Source: Thermohalobaculum sp963700775
GTDB taxonomy: Bacteria > Pseudomonadota > Alphaproteobacteria > Rhodobacterales > Rhodobacteraceae
Assembly: GCA_963700775.1 (NCBI GenBank)
Contig: CAVOYU010000003.1
Location: forward strand, 1 to 64,000
Direction of reading: 5' to 3'
DNA length: 64,000 nt
Below are positions 62,518-64,000 of this stretch, piece after piece; position 1 is the stretch's first letter; each line of letters begins with the position of its first letter. Under the pieces are notes generated by a model. The model searched no databases, was not told where the DNA came from, and saw only the letters and a program-made list of their open reading frames with translations. Made by a program: the position numbers and the translations under genes.

Positions 62518-63131
62518 TGGCCGCGCACCTCCGATATGCCGGCCAGGGCGAGACCACCCAGCGTGCGGCGCTGGAAGAGATCCTGCGCGCCGACCCGATC
62601 GTCATGGGCGCCTTGGAGCTTGCCCGCGCCCTCGCCCTGCCCGACTGGCGCATCGTCGCCGGGGCGCTCTACAACACGGTGTGGAACGCCCTGACCGGGC
62701 GCCCGTCCGGGCACGGGATCAAGGATATCGATCTCTTCTACTTCGACGCCACCGACCTCGGCTACGAGGCCGAGGACCGGGTGATCCGCCGCTCTGCCGC
62801 CCATTTCGGCGACCGGAAGCCTCCGGTCGAGGTGCGCAACCAGGCCCGCGTCCACCTCTGGTACGAGGCGCATTTCGGGCACCGGATCGCACCGCTTCTC
62901 TCGACCGACGATTCCATCGCGCGCTTCGCCGCACTGACTCACTGCGTCGGCGCCCGGCTGGAGCCCAATGACCGGATCGACATCAGCGCGCCCTATGGCC
63001 TCGACCCGATCTTTGCGTTTAGGCTGGTGCCGAACCGGCTGAACCGCAGCGCCGGAACCTATGCCGCGAAGGCAGCACGGATACGGGCGCTTTGGCCCGA
63101 GTTGACCGTGGACCCTTGGGAGAACAGATGA
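62517..63131 (+). CDS. Nucleotidyltransferase-like protein (NTP_transf_6/DUF925 type)
   Basis: 204 residues. IVAGALYNTVWNALTGRPSGHGIKDIDLFYFDATDLGYEAED gives the nucleotidyltransferase core with the paired acids in KDIDLFYFD; VEVRNQARVHLWYEAHFGH follows. Members are uncharacterised. ATG overlaps the preceding stop and the TGA overlaps the cobO ATG, so it belongs to the operon without a known pathway role. Confidence 0.8.
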   Translation: MAAHLRYAGQGETTQRAALEEILRADPIVMGALELARALALPDWRIVAGALYNTVWNALTGRPSGHGIKDIDLFYFDATDLGYEAEDRVIRRSAAHFGDRKPPVEVRNQARVHLWYEAHFGHRIAPLLSTDDSIARFAALTHCVGARLEPNDRIDISAPYGLDPIFAFRLVPNRLNRSAGTYAAKAARIRALWPELTVDPWENR

Positions 63132-63757
63132 CCGACGCCGCCGAAACGCCCCGCGACGAGAACGCCCGCCACGCCGCCAAGATGGCGAAGAAGAAGGCCG
63201 CCCGCGACAAGATCATGGCCGGCAAGACCGGCGAGAAGGGGCTGATCATCGTCCATACCGGCAAGGGCAAGGGCAAGTCGACCGCCGCCTTCGGCATGAT
63301 CTTCCGCTGCATCGCCCACGGGCTGCCCTGCGCCGTGGTGCAATTCATCAAGGGCGGCATGTCGACCGGAGAGCGCGACCTGATCCTGCGCCAGTTCCGG
63401 GACGCCTGCGCCTTCCACACCATGGGCGAGGGCTTCACCTGGGAGACCCAGGACCGCAGTCGCGACATCGAGATGGCGCGGGCCGCCTGGGAGAAGGCCA
63501 AGGAGCTGATCCGCGATCCGCGCCACCGCATGGTGCTGCTCGACGAGATCAACATCGCGCTGCGCTACGAATACATCGACATCGCCGAGGTGGTGGCGTT
63601 CCTGAAGACCGAGAAGCCGCCGATGACCCATGTGGTTCTGACCGGACGGAACGCCGCCGACGAGCTGATCGAGGCGGCCGACCTGGTCACCGAGATGGAG
63701 CTTGTGAAGCACCCGTTCCGCGGCGGCATCAAGGCGCAGATCGGAGTGGAGTTCTGA
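63128..63757 (+). CDS. cobO: Cob(I)yrinic acid a,c-diamide adenosyltransferase
   Basis: 209 residues. P-loop LIIVHTGKGKGKSTAAFGMIFRCIAHGLP, VQFIKGGMSTGERDLI, MGEGFTWETQDR, VLLDEINIALRY and VVLTGRNAADELIEAADLVTEM are all diagnostic of CobO/BtuR. It adds the adenosyl ligand before amidation by CobQ. Intact frame. Confidence 0.96.
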   Translation: MTDAAETPRDENARHAAKMAKKKAARDKIMAGKTGEKGLIIVHTGKGKGKSTAAFGMIFRCIAHGLPCAVVQFIKGGMSTGERDLILRQFRDACAFHTMGEGFTWETQDRSRDIEMARAAWEKAKELIRDPRHRMVLLDEINIALRYEYIDIAEVVAFLKTEKPPMTHVVLTGRNAADELIEAADLVTEMELVKHPFRGGIKAQIGVEF

Positions 63758-63806
63758 CCCGCATGCCGCCCCGCCGCCAAGCCCCCGCCCGCGCGGAGAC
63801 CCGCAC

Positions 63807-64000
63807 ATGCACCGCCTGATCGCCGCCTTCGCCGACGAGCTGCGCCGCCACTCCCTGCCCGCGGCCCTGACCGCGGCCGGGCGGCTCGATGCCCTCTCGG
63901 GCCTGCGCGCCGAAGGTGCGCCCGGCGGCGGCGCGCCCCCGCATCTGGACACGGCGCTGGTCGCACCCGGCGCGCATCCGCTGGCCGCGCTGCTGGCAAC
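63807..64000 (+). CDS. Unidentified gene, cut by the window end
   Basis: ATG at 63807, 50 bp after cobO, open to the end of the window. The visible part reads MHRLIAAFADELRRHSLPAALTAAGRLDALSGLRAEGAP, an amphipathic, Ala/Leu-rich start. Too short for family assignment; position suggests another operon member. Confidence 0.45.
   Translation, partial: MHRLIAAFADELRRHSLPAALTAAGRLDALSGLRAEGAPGGGAPPHLDTALVAPGAHPLAALLA

Overview
The window joins two unlike DNAs. Bases 1-5549 look eukaryotic: one gene with two GT-AG introns, a secreted Cys-rich/Pro-repeat/GKGYY-repeat protein, long gene-free stretches, a ~490-bp inverted repeat around a very GC-rich core, and a 335-bp direct repeat at its two ends. 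From base 5550 everything is dense, high-GC, bacterial and alphaproteobacterial in gene content, most like the Rhodobacterales (cob operons with DUF6732, DUF1636, CbtAB and BluB; class III cyclases; PAS_7-type sensors). The join falls two codons into a repeated copy of the algal-type gene and at the amputated N-terminus of a bacterial DUF3631 protein. I read it as an assembly chimera between an alga (stramenopile-like) and an associated bacterium, not as a natural transfer. The bacterial part also carries many single-base indels that break well-known genes, so it looks incompletely polished.

Bacterial layout: 5.5-7.6 kb, remnant of a mobile or phage-like island (DUF3631 ATPase, two small accessory genes). 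7.9-13.6 kb, a signalling operon: eight-PAS histidine kinase, single-domain receiver, receiver-adenylate cyclase. 14.2-15.5 kb, an IS3-family insertion sequence with 3-bp target duplication. 15.6-18.9 kb, a periplasmic amino-acid-type binding protein directly followed by a membrane HAMP-PAS-cyclase. 19.1-26.0 kb, TauE/SafE permease facing a seven-gene minus-strand cluster: CaiB-type CoA-transferase, four-subunit succinate dehydrogenase/fumarate reductase, two-subunit class I fumarase. 26.1-27.9 kb, divergent lrp/ald. 28-29.5 kb, two exported proteins. 29.5-32.9 kb, threonine catabolism (kbl, a cysteine-synthase-like PLP enzyme, tdh).

The second half (33-64 kb) is mostly adenosylcobalamin synthesis in four blocks: a minus operon for the lower half of the pathway (DUF1636, cobT, cobS, cobC-like, cobU, cobQ, EamA); a plus operon for the corrin ring (DUF6732, cbiX, DUF429-like, cobH, cobL, cobI, cbiG-cobJ, cobM); minus cobA-cobB; plus cbiD-cobK; and a plus operon led by a clear cobalamin riboswitch (cbtB, cbtA, bluB, cobW, GNAT, cobN, cupin-GNAT, nucleotidyltransferase, cobO, next gene cut by the window end). 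A short accessory stretch (GFA protein, AraC regulator, SnoaL-like protein, GST) lies between cobA and cbiD. Together the genes cover cobalt import, ring methylation, chelation, adenosylation and nucleotide-loop assembly. I see no cobG/cobZ, cobF, cobS/cobT chelatase subunits or cbiB/cobD in the window.
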